Numbered from the stretch's first letter, positions 8,490 through 18,209 are shown. The stretch: 64,000 bases of DNA from Verrucomicrobiaceae bacterium (GCA_947507875.1 CANNQP010000023.1:1-64000), one strand, 5' to 3'. Notes: generated from the letters alone by a model not told the origin. A program made the numbers and translations.

Positions 8490-10223
8490 CTAAAATCTTT
8501 TTGCCATCCCAAGATAAAAAAGGTGCTCTTTAAAGTCACCTGCATTGGCTTTGAATGAAGTATTGCCATGCTGATATTGGTAAAAAATATGACCTTCTAG
8601 GTCAGGACTGAACTGATGGAAATAAGACATGCGATGACTCAACAAGTCCCACCCTTGCATACCCCAACTGCTGAACTCTTCATATGAGTTGAATAATACG
8701 AGCGTATCCTTCTCTCCAATATCACAGGAAATAAGTCCCCCTACCAAATTGGATTTCAATTCATTATCTGCGCCGGCATCAATTCTTTCACCCTCGAAAT
8801 GCTGTGCCATCAAGCGTAGACTAACTCGACTCGAGAGCTCATGAGCAATAAAGTAACGAGCAAAATCACCCACATAAATTGCTCCAAAATCCGGATCTGT
8901 AACCGTCCTACCCACCGTAATTCCGTGCGTCGTCACAGGACCAATATCGTGCTGCAAAGCGGCGCGCCAGATAACCGAATTCCGATCGCTCAAGCCGCCA
9001 TTCGTCCACAGATAACCTGCACTGGCCCACGCAGTTAGATTATGACGCAAAGTTGCCGTTAAACCGGCAAAGGCCCACTGAGACATTGCTCGAGGTGCTG
9101 TTTGATCATTGAATATCGTATTGTACCCCACGAACTTAGTAACCATGGCGCCTCGTTGGCTAACGATGCCACCCAACCTGTTGAAACCAGCAAAATGATT
9201 GAACTCATCATCCCAACCATCCTGGCGGATGTAAAAGAAATTAGCCGTTGTATTTTCACCAAGATTACCACCCATGTTTGCCCTAGCGACATTCCTAAAG
9301 AGTATTGATCCACCTCTAAAAAAGTCATTATTGAGTGACAAGGAATCGTTCACGGTGGTGCCATTCATGGGAGGAGCGAATCCACCAAATGCATATCTGC
9401 CAGCCGTATCATAAGATGACATGTCACGAAGATTGGCTCCGAGCAGCATCCCTTCATCCAATATGTTTCTTCTCTCCATGATACCCATCATGGAGTCATG
9501 GAATGTAAACCTCCATGAGCCCAATAAGTCCCTCTGATACGCAGCTTCCAGAATAGATTGGGGCATGAATTGCGCATTACCGAGTCCTAAAAATCCATTA
9601 AAGGCAGAGTATCCCAATTTACCTTCTAAGGGCAACCAAAAGCCTGTCGGCCTAATAGTAAGCGCAAACGTATTAGTCACATAGGTTGTTAAACTAACGT
9701 TTGCCCACACGATCGCAGCCCATGGATCCTGATCAGTAAAGGCAGTTTTGAATTTCGTACCACCTCCCCCACGAGGCAAAAATCCTGAGTAATCAGAATA
9801 CATTCCTCCCATTCCAATGGTTAGGTCATCCAAGATAAATATACCAAGACGAACACCACCGTTTCTTTTTAATCCCAACTGATCTCTTCTCGTGGCAAGC
9901 AAGCGATTGCGGAGTGGCATACCGCCAGATAAACCCAGAAAACCACGCCCCTGATCCATGCTTAACCAAGTGCCAAACGATGTAACCTGATTAAAGAAAT
10001 CAGTCGCTGCATTTATCGTTCCTCCCGCCGTCGCGAAAGCATCTTGCCCCCATTCTATTCCTTCATCTATCGTGGCTGGCAAGGAGACCTTAGTGTATTC
10101 ACTGTCATTGAAACTATAGTCTCCGTTCGTCGATATCAATCCAGCATCAGGGTTCGCGAATAGAACGCTTGCATAAAGAGCAAACCAAAACACGCAGAGA
10201 GCCTGAATCTTGGATTTTTTCAT
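8490..10223 (-). CDS. predicted outer-membrane beta-barrel protein of the polysaccharide block
   Basis: ATG 10223 gives a 577-residue precursor with a signal peptide (MKKSKIQALCVFWFALYASV, cleaved near LFANP). The mature part alternates polar and aromatic residues in many short strands with Gly/Asn/Asp turns, and ends in FYLGMAKRF, a C-terminal phenylalanine typical of Bam-assembled barrels. I do not recognise a named family; it is not obviously OprB or Wzi. Its place directly before wza and wzc suggests a role in moving or anchoring the polysaccharide at the outer membrane. A longer frame begins at 10307 but would place 28 residues before the signal peptide. Confidence 0.7.
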   Translation of the reverse strand: MKKSKIQALCVFWFALYASVLFANPDAGLISTNGDYSFNDSEYTKVSLPATIDEGIEWGQDAFATAGGTINAATDFFNQVTSFGTWLSMDQGRGFLGLSGGMPLRNRLLATRRDQLGLKRNGGVRLGIFILDDLTIGMGGMYSDYSGFLPRGGGGTKFKTAFTDQDPWAAIVWANVSLTTYVTNTFALTIRPTGFWLPLEGKLGYSAFNGFLGLGNAQFMPQSILEAAYQRDLLGSWRFTFHDSMMGIMERRNILDEGMLLGANLRDMSSYDTAGRYAFGGFAPPMNGTTVNDSLSLNNDFFRGGSILFRNVARANMGGNLGENTTANFFYIRQDGWDDEFNHFAGFNRLGGIVSQRGAMVTKFVGYNTIFNDQTAPRAMSQWAFAGLTATLRHNLTAWASAGYLWTNGGLSDRNSVIWRAALQHDIGPVTTHGITVGRTVTDPDFGAIYVGDFARYFIAHELSSRVSLRLMAQHFEGERIDAGADNELKSNLVGGLISCDIGEKDTLVLFNSYEEFSSWGMQGWDLLSHRMSYFHQFSPDLEGHIFYQYQHGNTSFKANAGDFKEHLFYLGMAKRF

Positions 10224-10325
10224 CCGCAAACACGAAAACGACTGGTGTGGCATCAAACAACACTGTCGCCAGTTTAGTTTTGATGAATTTAATTCGGGAG
10301 ATCTCATGAAATCTAAAAAGGTGAT

Positions 10326-10613
10326 TTACTTATCTGTTCGCCTACCTTGGGGCTTTACAGCTCTCCGCCAAAAAAATGCAGCAGACCAATCCGCTGACAT
10401 GAGGTTTGATCCCGCATAGAAAATTCCACCCAGGATAGGAACAGAAGCCAAGCCCATCCAAAAGACCTTACTCAGGCGAGAGCGCTGCGAGGCAAGTAAA
10501 TCTACAATCACTACAATCCACACCAACAACCATAAAAACACTGATAATATAATAACTTCCATCGCCACGTTTTGTGGCGACAAAGACAGTATATTATCAA
10601 TTAGATGTCTCAT
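10326..10613 (-). CDS. small membrane protein with PLDc_N-type domain
   Basis: This 95-residue protein has two hydrophobic helices (about 18-40 and 52-72) joined by a short basic loop. The pattern LVWIVVIVDLL, then a basic loop, then KVFWMGLASVPILGGIFY is that of the phospholipase D nuclease N-terminal domain, which in full-length proteins anchors cardiolipin synthase-like enzymes. Here the catalytic HKD domains are absent, as in many stand-alone members of unknown function. It is the first gene of the polysaccharide run. MEVIILSVFL at residue 18 is an alternative start. Confidence 0.65.
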   Translation of the reverse strand: MRHLIDNILSLSPQNVAMEVIILSVFLWLLVWIVVIVDLLASQRSRLSKVFWMGLASVPILGGIFYAGSNLMSADWSAAFFWRRAVKPQGRRTDK

Positions 10614-10895
10614 GTTTCGGGAGAATAACTGAGCCCAGCTAGCACACTAGAACCTGAAGCAAGGAATAGCAATCAAACAAGGAATGGTTTTCAAAAAAGT
10701 TGAAACAGTATGATTATCCTGAAGGGAAGAGTAGTTTGTTTAGGTTACTGACACCAAATATCACATTATAATCTTGCTCATGAATGGTGCTGCTTTCGTG
10801 CCAAATCTTGATGATAAATTCGTCTTTTCGTGATGAAAACGGGATTAAGCCTCTTCAGATATCAGTTAAGCAAACAAGCCAATAGTCTTTGATGT
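10614..10895. promoter_or_regulatory. intergenic region, possible promoter of the polysaccharide block
   Basis: These 282 bp lie between two minus-strand genes and hold no coding frame that I can support. On the minus strand a TATAAT hexamer (10765-10770) could serve as a -10 box for the polysaccharide genes, but no good -35 box is 16-18 bp before it. The region is A/T rich. The assignment is tentative. Confidence 0.25.
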
Positions 10896-11750
10896 TTATG
10901 GATTCGTCCACTGAGCAGAAACGAAACGAAGAATAAAACTAAGATCCTGAAATATGCTTATGTTTTTATATGATAATTCATTAAATATTTGCTCAGTCTT
11001 CACTGCTTGATCGTGTCCCACTTCCAAGATGACCCAGCCACCTTGATGCAGGTGCAGAGGAGCGATTTCAAGCAATTTTCTTATTATTTCCAAACCATCT
11101 TTGCCACCATCCAAAGCCGTTTCAGGATCAAACCGCACCTCCCTGCTTAATGACTGTATTTCAAGGGTAGGAATATATGGCAGATTGGCAACAATCATGT
11201 CCCATTGCCCAGGAAGCTTCTCAAATAAACTGCTGCGCCTTAGACATACATTTTTTAATCCAAGTCGTGAAGCGTTAAGGGCGGCCAGGTCTAAAGCTTC
11301 CTCAGAAATGTCTGCCAATGTGACTTCTGCCGAAGGCCATGCCGAAGCAAGTGTCAATCCAATGCAACCACTACCGGTTCCCATGTCCAAGACTTTGGTA
11401 GGAGGCTTTTTTTGGCCATTCGCGACTTCTTTGATCAGCACGTCGACTAGATATTCGGTTTCAGGACGCGGAATAAGAGCACGGTGGTCACTAACAAGCT
11501 CATGCCCAAGAAAATGAACCGTACCCAAGAGATGTTGAAGAGGCACACCTTCTCCACGCCTACGAAGTAAGTCACGCAGCGGTTTAAGTTCCGATTCTTG
11601 TAAAGTCTCTTGATATCTTAAGTAAAGATCAAGACGACGGCAACCCAGAACGTGTGCAAGGAGATGCTCCATGTTGAGTCGGGATTCATCAACACCATGC
11701 TGCACCAAGTAGGCAGAGCCAGAGGTCAGTACTTCGAGAATTGTTTTCAT
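10896..11750 (-). CDS. prmC: peptide chain release factor N5-glutamine methyltransferase
   Basis: This 284-residue enzyme methylates the glutamine of the GGQ motif in release factors RF1 and RF2 using SAM. It has the N-terminal helical recognition domain (1-90), the PRPETEYLVD motif (about 94-103) and the SAM loop VLDMGTGSGCIGLTLA (120-135). The substrate-binding motif is usually NPPY; here it reads NLPY (189-192), with the Asn and Tyr kept. It follows prfA by only 5 bp, the classical release-factor/methylase pair. Confidence 0.93.
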   Translation of the reverse strand: MKTILEVLTSGSAYLVQHGVDESRLNMEHLLAHVLGCRRLDLYLRYQETLQESELKPLRDLLRRRGEGVPLQHLLGTVHFLGHELVSDHRALIPRPETEYLVDVLIKEVANGQKKPPTKVLDMGTGSGCIGLTLASAWPSAEVTLADISEEALDLAALNASRLGLKNVCLRRSSLFEKLPGQWDMIVANLPYIPTLEIQSLSREVRFDPETALDGGKDGLEIIRKLLEIAPLHLHQGGWVILEVGHDQAVKTEQIFNELSYKNISIFQDLSFILRFVSAQWTNP

Positions 11751-11755
11751 GAAGG

Positions 11756-12832
11756 TTAGCCTATACCAGCCTCCGCGAGACGTGCTTCGAGGTCACTGGC
11801 TAGTAGTTGATCGATCATATCCTGAATTCGCCCTTCCATGAACATGTCCAAGCTATAAAGAGTAAGATCTATGCGGTGATCGGTGACTCTGTTTTGTGGA
11901 TAGTTGTAGGTGCGAATTTTTTCCTCCCTACCGCCTCCACCGATCAACGAGCGTCGATGTGCAGAATACTTTGCGGCTTCTTCTTGTTGTTTCTTTTCTA
12001 ACAAGCGTGAGCGCAGAATGCTAAGCGCTTTTTCCTTATTCTTGATCTGACTACGTCCGTCTTGGCAGCGAACAATAATTCCTGTGGGTATGTGCAGCAC
12101 TTGTACAGCTGAATCTGTCGTGTTCACACCTTGGCCACCAGCCCCAGAGGAACGACAGACCTCCACTCGCACTTCTTCCTGCTTGAGTTCAAAATCCACT
12201 TCTTCGGCCTCGGGCAGCACGGCCACCGTCGCAGTGGAGGTGTGAATTCTACCTTGAGCCTCTGTCGCAGGGACGCGTTGCACACGATGTACGCCGCTTT
12301 CGTATCGCAAGCGTCTGAAGACTTCTTCACCACTGATTTTCACGACAACTTCCTTAAAACCGCCCACTTCGGAGGGACTGCTCTCTAGAGGCTCCACGCG
12401 CCAGCCTTGAGTCTCAGCGTAACGGGAATACATCCTGAGTAAGTCTGCCGCGAAAAGAGATGCTTCGTCTCCTCCGGTTCCGGCTCGCAACTCCACCAAA
12501 GCATCGCGCCCTTCGAGCGGGTCAGGCGGCAAAATCGCCATCTGGACGGCCTTTTCTAGGCCGCGAAGTCTCTCTTCGATCTGCGGAATCTCGGCTAGAG
12601 CCATGGCCGCAAAATCCGCGTCTCCAGAGTTCACCATTTCACGGCTATCCTCTAGCTCCCGAATTTGCTTCTGATACGAATCCCAATCTCTGAGCAAAAA
12701 ATCAAGTCTGCGATGTTCCCTTGTGAGTTCCCCTGCCTTTTTCGGGTCGTCGAAGAATCCTTCTTGGCCCATCAGATCCTCAAGAAGTTGAAAGCGTGCT
12801 TTTTTGGTAGTGATGATGCTGCTGTAGTCCAT
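11756..12832 (-). CDS. prfA: peptide chain release factor 1
   Basis: This 358-residue RF1 terminates translation at UAA and UAG codons. ATG 12832 is chosen over a TTG at 12838. The codon-recognition tripeptide is seen as PAT (188-190) within HRVQRVPATEAQGRIHTS, which identifies RF1 rather than RF2. The peptidyl-tRNA hydrolysis motif is SSGAGGQGVNTTDSAV with GGQ at 232-234. Length and domain order are normal. The downstream prmC product would methylate the GGQ glutamine. Confidence 0.96.
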   Translation of the reverse strand: MDYSSIITTKKARFQLLEDLMGQEGFFDDPKKAGELTREHRRLDFLLRDWDSYQKQIRELEDSREMVNSGDADFAAMALAEIPQIEERLRGLEKAVQMAILPPDPLEGRDALVELRAGTGGDEASLFAADLLRMYSRYAETQGWRVEPLESSPSEVGGFKEVVVKISGEEVFRRLRYESGVHRVQRVPATEAQGRIHTSTATVAVLPEAEEVDFELKQEEVRVEVCRSSGAGGQGVNTTDSAVQVLHIPTGIIVRCQDGRSQIKNKEKALSILRSRLLEKKQQEEAAKYSAHRRSLIGGGGREEKIRTYNYPQNRVTDHRIDLTLYSLDMFMEGRIQDMIDQLLASDLEARLAEAGIG

Positions 12833-12963
12833 GAACAAATAACCTGGGCGGCGGTAGCCCAGTACAATCCCATGAACTCAGCATGAAGCAGGTCGATGGA
12901 TGGTCAACCTTCAGCCTTCCGAACTCGGCAGGTTTTTAACGAGGATTCTCTCAAGATGGCAGC

Positions 12964-13797
12964 TTATGCATAAAGCTCTTGATAAGACTTCATGATGCAA
13001 GACAACCATTCGGATTGATCCATTGACCAGTAACGGTTGGAAAAAATTTCCACCTCTCTCATGCCTGTGTAACCCGTAGCGTCCACCCATTGCGAAATCA
13101 CTGAGATTGGGATGCAGCCCTCCCCCATCAACCCACGATCATTCAAAAAATCCGTTGTTGGTGTCTTCCAATCACAAAGATGAAAGGCAAAGAGACGCTT
13201 CGCTTGGGCCGTCCGGTGGATTTGCGATTCCAAGTCAGGGTCCCACCAGATGTGATACACATCGGCAGCAATCCCCAGACTCGCTGGGCTTCCTAGGGCG
13301 TCGCAGATCTCATTTGCTTGCTTCAGAGTATTCACCGCGCTTCGATCATCCGCATACATCGGATGCAAAGGTTCGATGCCCAACTTCACACCGGCAGCCT
13401 CTGCTTCAGGCAAAATGGCAGCGATACCATCCGCAATCTGCTTTCTTGACTCGACCAGCGATTGCCCAGGCACAGCTCCACATACCAACACAATCAGCGG
13501 AGCCCCCAGGTCCTTAGCCTGCTCGATGCAGCGGCGGTTATCATCCACTGAATGCTGTCGCTCGGCGGCTGTTCGTCCTGGAAAAAAACCCCCACGGCAG
13601 AGACTGACGACTTCCAGCCCAGCTTCTCGCGCCTGACGCCCGACAACCTCCGGAGAGCGCCCCTCCAAGTTATATCGCCAAAAGGTAATTCCACGAACTC
13701 CTGCCGCTGCATAACGACTGATGCATTGCTCCGTGGACCAGGGCTTAGTCGTGATCGTGTGCAGGCAAAGTCGGGAGAGAGGGCTTGAGGGGCTCAT
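12964..13797 (-). CDS. sugar phosphate isomerase/epimerase family TIM-barrel protein
   Basis: This 277-residue protein has the xylose isomerase-like TIM-barrel pattern: LCLHTIT at strand 1, LEVVSLCRGGFF at strand 2, LIVLVCG near strand 4, KLGIEPLHP (metal-ligand Glu) at strand 5, GIAADVYHIWW (Asp/His) at strand 6, FAFHLCDWK at strand 7 and REVEIFSNRYW (Glu) at strand 8. These are the positions where family members bind a divalent metal. The family covers many sugar or inositol isomerases and epimerases, and the exact substrate is unknown. It lies between purL and prfA in the same direction, with 146 and 131 bp gaps. Confidence 0.8.
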   Translation of the reverse strand: MSPSSPLSRLCLHTITTKPWSTEQCISRYAAAGVRGITFWRYNLEGRSPEVVGRQAREAGLEVVSLCRGGFFPGRTAAERQHSVDDNRRCIEQAKDLGAPLIVLVCGAVPGQSLVESRKQIADGIAAILPEAEAAGVKLGIEPLHPMYADDRSAVNTLKQANEICDALGSPASLGIAADVYHIWWDPDLESQIHRTAQAKRLFAFHLCDWKTPTTDFLNDRGLMGEGCIPISVISQWVDATGYTGMREVEIFSNRYWSMDQSEWLSCIMKSYQELYA

Positions 13798-13943
13798 CTA
13801 GAGATCATATATCATCAGCAATTCCAAGAAAGTCGAAAAAGAATCTGATCGACGCAACCATTCCTTGCGAAACGGATGGAGTTATCGCGAAGGATTCTCT
13901 CGAATCCCAGTTAACAGATGACCACATCCGCCACCAAAGTGCC

Positions 13944-16358
13944 TTAATAGTAAGGCACCAGGCCACCTTGCCAGATCGGCTTCAACTCGCTGATCGAGGC
14001 ATCAATGAGGGTGCTTCCTTTAAGCGTGATGTTCAGGTATTTTTCCGCAGTAGCCTCACCAATAACCACCGCTCCGGCCGCTTTGGCAGCCGGTAGGTGT
14101 TCAGGAGCTACTTCGATGAGGAGCCGTCCGGGAGTTTCACCAAACAGCAGCTCAGCTGTGGTGCAGGCTTTTTCAGTGGGCACATTTTCCAGCTCTACCT
14201 TCAACCCTGCCTTGCCGCTAAAGGCCATTTCAGCCAGCGCGACAGCAAGACCGCCTTCGCTCAAATCATGGCAAGAAAGCACCGCACCCTGCTTGGCGAG
14301 CTCATGATACTTCTCGTAGCTAGCCCAAGTCGTGGTCTCACTCCAAGTGGGCGCACCATTCAGGCCAGCACCCTGGCTGTATTTGGCAAAGACACTGCCA
14401 CGTAACCCAGGCGTCGTGCCCCCCAAGAGGCAAAGCTTGCTACCGACCTTCCGCAAAGAGGCTCCAACGACATGGCTAGCCTCTTCGATGATGCCGAAAC
14501 CGCTCACCAGCAGAGTCACTGGAATGGAAACAGGACCATCTTCAGTCACAAAGTAGTTATAAAAGCTGTCCTTACCGGAGACGAAGGGTGCTCCATAGGC
14601 AAGAGCCGCCTCTGCCATGCCCTTGGTGCATTCGACGAGAGCACCCAGTTCCTTTTCCGCATCAGGATTGCCCATGCAGAAGTTATCCAAAATTGCAATC
14701 CGCTGAGGGTTGGCTCCCATCGCGACTAGTTGGCGGACACATTCATCAACACAGGCGCGGCCCATGGCATGTGGGTCGGTCTTGCCCCATTCTGGCAAGA
14801 GTGCACAGGCAAGTGCAACGAGTTGCTTGGAACCATCTACCTTAATCACACTACCGTCTTGAGGCGCATCCCCTGAGGCGCCCGCCAGTGGCTTGAGCAC
14901 CGTATTGCCCTGCACCTCGTGATCGTATTCACGGATGATAGGCTCGCGTGAAACGATAGCGAAATCGGCGAGTAAAGTTTTCAGCACTTGCGTCCAGGAC
15001 TCTGGCCGAACTGCAACCTTTGGAGGTAATGCGTCCGTCTGACGCCAATGCGCTTTCATCTCACGGCGAGGAGCCCCATGGAGTTTTTCGACCGGTAAAT
15101 CGCACACGACACTGCCATGATGCAGAACCTTCAGGCGCTTGTTTCCATCCGCCCTGGCGAGCACAAAAATCTCACTTTGCCACTTGTCAGCGAGCGCCTG
15201 TAGTGCTGGCAAATTCTGTTCCTCGATCGCCATCACCATGCGCTCTTGGGACTCAGAAATGAACACCTGCCAGCTTTCGAGACCTGGCTCTTTAAGCGGG
15301 CAGTTTTCTAACCAGACCACTCCGCCGACCTCACTCAGCATCTCACCTGCGGCGCTGGAGAAACCTCCTGCGCCACAGTCTGTGATGAATTCGATCAGCC
15401 CTGCCTCACGAGCAGCCAGCACGAAGTCAGCGACCTTCTTTTCCTCAATGGGATTGCCGATCTGCACCGCCGTCTGGTCTTCTTCGTGAGAGTCCGTGGT
15501 CAGCTCCGCGGAAGAAAAGGTGGCACCTTTGAGGCCATCTTTGCCAGTGCGGCCACCTGCAGCGATCAGCAGATGCCCAGGCTTCACTTCCTTCGGTATA
15601 TCGTTGATCGGGATGACACCCGCCGTGCCACAAAACACCAAGGGATTGTAAATGAAGGTATCGTCAAACTGAATGGCTCCATTGACCGTCGGGATACCCA
15701 TGCGATTGCCATAGTCACGGACACCACGAACCACGCCGCGCATGATGCCTAGAGGATGAATGACGTCTTTTGCCTTCAGATCTTCCTGCTTGGTGTCTGG
15801 TGGGCCGAAGCAGAAGACATCCAGAGAGGCGACTGGCTTTGCCCCCTTCCCTGCCCCCAAAATATCGCGAATCACACCACCGAGCCCCGTATTGGCACCT
15901 GCATAAGGCTCAATAGCGCTGGGATGATTGTGGGTTTCCACCTTCAGGCATACGGCCTTTTCCTCATCGAGCTTCACGAAACCCGCATTGTCCACAAACG
16001 CACTGAGCACAAAGTCAGGCTTTGCAGCCATGATCTTCTCGGTCGTGGTGCGGATATAGGTCTTGAAGAGGCTATCGACCATCTCTTCCTGCCCGTTTAG
16101 CGTATGGCTGATCTTCGCATTGAAAATGCGGTGTTTGCAGTGCTCTGACCATGTCTGAGCGATCACTTCCAGCTCGACATCGGTGGGGTCACGCTTTTCT
16201 TCTGAAAAGATCTGCTGAACCACCAGCATGTCAGCTTTCGAAAGGGAGAGCTTCATCTTCTTCGAGAGATCGAGAAGATGGTCAGCAGAAAGTTCACGAA
16301 CAGGGATAGTGCGGAAAACGGCGCGGTCAGACATGGGAACCGTGCATTTGAAGAGCAT
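13944..16358 (-). CDS. purL: phosphoribosylformylglycinamidine synthase subunit PurL
   Basis: This enzyme carries out the ATP-dependent amidation of FGAR to FGAM, step four of purine synthesis. The frame is 804 residues from ATG 16358; ATG 16334 (MSDRAVF) would give 796 and is equally possible. Typical blocks are EVIAQTWSEHCKHR near the N-terminus, KVETHNHPSAIEPYAGA with NTGLGGVIRDILGAGKGA, ATFSSAELTTDSHEEDQ, FITDCGAGGFSSAAGEM, and AYGAPFVSGKDSFYNYF in the second half. It is the ammonia-using subunit of the PurSQL type; the glutaminase PurQ and small PurS subunits are not adjacent in this window. Confidence 0.94.
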   Translation of the reverse strand: MLFKCTVPMSDRAVFRTIPVRELSADHLLDLSKKMKLSLSKADMLVVQQIFSEEKRDPTDVELEVIAQTWSEHCKHRIFNAKISHTLNGQEEMVDSLFKTYIRTTTEKIMAAKPDFVLSAFVDNAGFVKLDEEKAVCLKVETHNHPSAIEPYAGANTGLGGVIRDILGAGKGAKPVASLDVFCFGPPDTKQEDLKAKDVIHPLGIMRGVVRGVRDYGNRMGIPTVNGAIQFDDTFIYNPLVFCGTAGVIPINDIPKEVKPGHLLIAAGGRTGKDGLKGATFSSAELTTDSHEEDQTAVQIGNPIEEKKVADFVLAAREAGLIEFITDCGAGGFSSAAGEMLSEVGGVVWLENCPLKEPGLESWQVFISESQERMVMAIEEQNLPALQALADKWQSEIFVLARADGNKRLKVLHHGSVVCDLPVEKLHGAPRREMKAHWRQTDALPPKVAVRPESWTQVLKTLLADFAIVSREPIIREYDHEVQGNTVLKPLAGASGDAPQDGSVIKVDGSKQLVALACALLPEWGKTDPHAMGRACVDECVRQLVAMGANPQRIAILDNFCMGNPDAEKELGALVECTKGMAEAALAYGAPFVSGKDSFYNYFVTEDGPVSIPVTLLVSGFGIIEEASHVVGASLRKVGSKLCLLGGTTPGLRGSVFAKYSQGAGLNGAPTWSETTTWASYEKYHELAKQGAVLSCHDLSEGGLAVALAEMAFSGKAGLKVELENVPTEKACTTAELLFGETPGRLLIEVAPEHLPAAKAAGAVVIGEATAEKYLNITLKGSTLIDASISELKPIWQGGLVPYY

Positions 16359-16423
16359 CTGCGGGGCGTCAACCAGGAGCTTTTCCTGGCAACACGGGAA
16401 TCGGGGCCAGCCAAGCCAACACG

Positions 16424-17119
16424 CTATTTGACCCGATAACTGCGGCGGCGGCTATTTAGCCAGCGCACCCCGAACATGTCCATCGTGGCACGTAGCGCAC
16501 GGTTGCCAAAACCATACTTGCTAACGCCATGCACGCGGGGGCGATGATTCACGGGAATCTCCGTGACGCGCCAACCCATGCCACCGATAAGGGCCGGAAT
16601 AAAGCGGTGCATTCCGTGGAACAAAAGCAGCGCCTCGCGGCACTCACGACGCATCACCTTGAGCGTGCAACCTGTGTCGCGAACATGGTCTCCCACGAAT
16701 CGAGAGCGGACGGCATTCGCGATCCGACTCTGGAACCGCTTGAAAGAGGTATCTTTGCGCTTTGCCCGCCAACCACAGACGAGATCCCAGCCCTCCTCAA
16801 GCTTGGCCACCATGGCTGGAATATCCGCAGGATCGTTTTGTAAATCGCCATCCAGTGTCACAATGACAGGGGCGCGGGCAGCAAAAATTCCAGCATGCAT
16901 GGCGGCACTCTGGCCCGCATTTTTTTCAAACTCCAAAAGCCGCACACGCTCACTCTGCAGCACACGCAACACGGTGGCATCTGTGCTACCATCGTCCACC
17001 AGCACGAGTTCGTAATCGATGCCAGCGAGCGCGGCATCGATCTCGCGCTGCAACTCCGCGATGTTTCCTTCCTCATTGTAAAGAGGAACGACGACAGAAA
17101 GAGCGGGAGATTCGGGCAT
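16424..17119 (-). CDS. family 2 glycosyltransferase (polyprenol-phosphate sugar transferase type)
   Basis: ATG 17119 gives 231 residues (MPESPALSVVVPLYNEEGN). The GT-A fold is clear: VVVPLYNEEGN at the start, ELVLVDDGSTDATVL, then the metal-binding TLDGDLQNDPADIP, and WDLVCGWRAKRKD. It lacks the C-terminal membrane helices of GtrB/ArnC relatives, so it resembles the short dolichol-phosphate mannosyltransferase-like group. It probably transfers a sugar from a nucleotide donor to a polyprenyl phosphate; the sugar is unknown. It follows the NAGPA-like gene by 73 bp in the same direction. Confidence 0.85.
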   Translation of the reverse strand: MPESPALSVVVPLYNEEGNIAELQREIDAALAGIDYELVLVDDGSTDATVLRVLQSERVRLLEFEKNAGQSAAMHAGIFAARAPVIVTLDGDLQNDPADIPAMVAKLEEGWDLVCGWRAKRKDTSFKRFQSRIANAVRSRFVGDHVRDTGCTLKVMRRECREALLLFHGMHRFIPALIGGMGWRVTEIPVNHRPRVHGVSKYGFGNRALRATMDMFGVRWLNSRRRSYRVK

Positions 17120-17192
17120 AGTCGGGCGGCTTGAGCAGCGGCATCCATCCCGCGCCTCTGCCACAGGGCAAGCTCGAAAATTCAATCTAAAC

Positions 17193-18209
17193 TCACTGTC
17201 CAATACGAATGATCTCAGGCGCCCGCTTCCTGACGGCTATGAATACAGGTGACCTCTGGCGATCCAAAGGATGTCGGCTGATGTCTAAATCGGTGTTCAT
17301 CGCGGCAAAATGCCACGGGCCATCTTCCGTATTTAGGCTATACTGAAGGGCACGACCTCCATCGAGCAAGGTTGCATGTTGCACGTCCAGCTTACGAGCA
17401 AGTTCGGCGGTTTCGCTGACATTCATGACCCCACCATCACCTGACAAAACAAAAACGATCACGCCGTCGCGGCGCATTCCCGCCAGTGCACGATAGGTAA
17501 TCTTTGAGCCATCAAAAAAAGCATCAGGCTTGGCATCAATGTAAGAAAAAATGGTATGATTTTTCATCACCGCTGGATAACCCTGCGTGGCTTCTTCGAT
17601 CGGACCAGGCACTTCATCCAGCAGCGATTTGGGGCCAAAGTATGGGCGACCTGCTTTCACAAAAAAACTACCGCTCCATTCCTTGAAAGCAGCATTCACC
17701 TGCTTGCCTTGATGATAGACATAACCCAGAGGCTTCCCTTGGGGATCCCGAAAGTTGGCCGTGATCACAAAGTTTAGCCTTTCGCTTTTGAGCCGTTCAA
17801 CTGCAGTGGTCACCTGGAACTGAGGCAAATAGCTGGCACTGAACTCAAACTGCTCCGGTTGAACCACGACCACATGAATTTCTGCACCGAAGATCGCTTG
17901 AACGACATCTGCCCAATTCCCCGTGGGACGACTGACCTTCAGGGTGCTCCATCGCAAACCGTCTTCCACGTGCCTTGTGATCAAGGCTCCCGCCAAGTCT
18001 CCCGGAGTCATGGAAGCTATTTTTTTCCATTCGCCACGCTTGGTCAACACTTGCAGAGGCTGCCTTGATTCGTGGACGGCAAGAGCCACGGCGTTACTGC
18101 CAAGATTGAAATAAATCTCTCCACAAATCCAAACGATGAGTCCTAGCAACAAAAACACCCATATCAGAAGAAGTAGCCGTTTGAGTTTCGAGGGTGAAGC
18201 TTGAGACAT
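17193..18209 (-). CDS. phosphodiester glycosidase (NAGPA/DUF2233) family protein, membrane anchored
   Basis: This 338-residue protein has an N-terminal anchor (about 10-32, LLLLIWVFLLLGLIVWICGE) and an exported domain. The latter carries the family features: VITANFRDPQGKPLGYVYHQGK, a loop with a GSFFVKAGRPYFG stretch, and the conserved end VFVLSGDGGVMNVSETAEL with ATLLDGGRALQYSL. Relatives include the enzyme that uncovers mannose 6-phosphate in lysosomal sorting; bacterial members are thought to act on phosphodiester-linked glycans in the envelope. It heads the run that continues with the GT2 gene and purL. Confidence 0.75.
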   Translation of the reverse strand: MSQASPSKLKRLLLLIWVFLLLGLIVWICGEIYFNLGSNAVALAVHESRQPLQVLTKRGEWKKIASMTPGDLAGALITRHVEDGLRWSTLKVSRPTGNWADVVQAIFGAEIHVVVVQPEQFEFSASYLPQFQVTTAVERLKSERLNFVITANFRDPQGKPLGYVYHQGKQVNAAFKEWSGSFFVKAGRPYFGPKSLLDEVPGPIEEATQGYPAVMKNHTIFSYIDAKPDAFFDGSKITYRALAGMRRDGVIVFVLSGDGGVMNVSETAELARKLDVQHATLLDGGRALQYSLNTEDGPWHFAAMNTDLDISRHPLDRQRSPVFIAVRKRAPEIIRIGQ

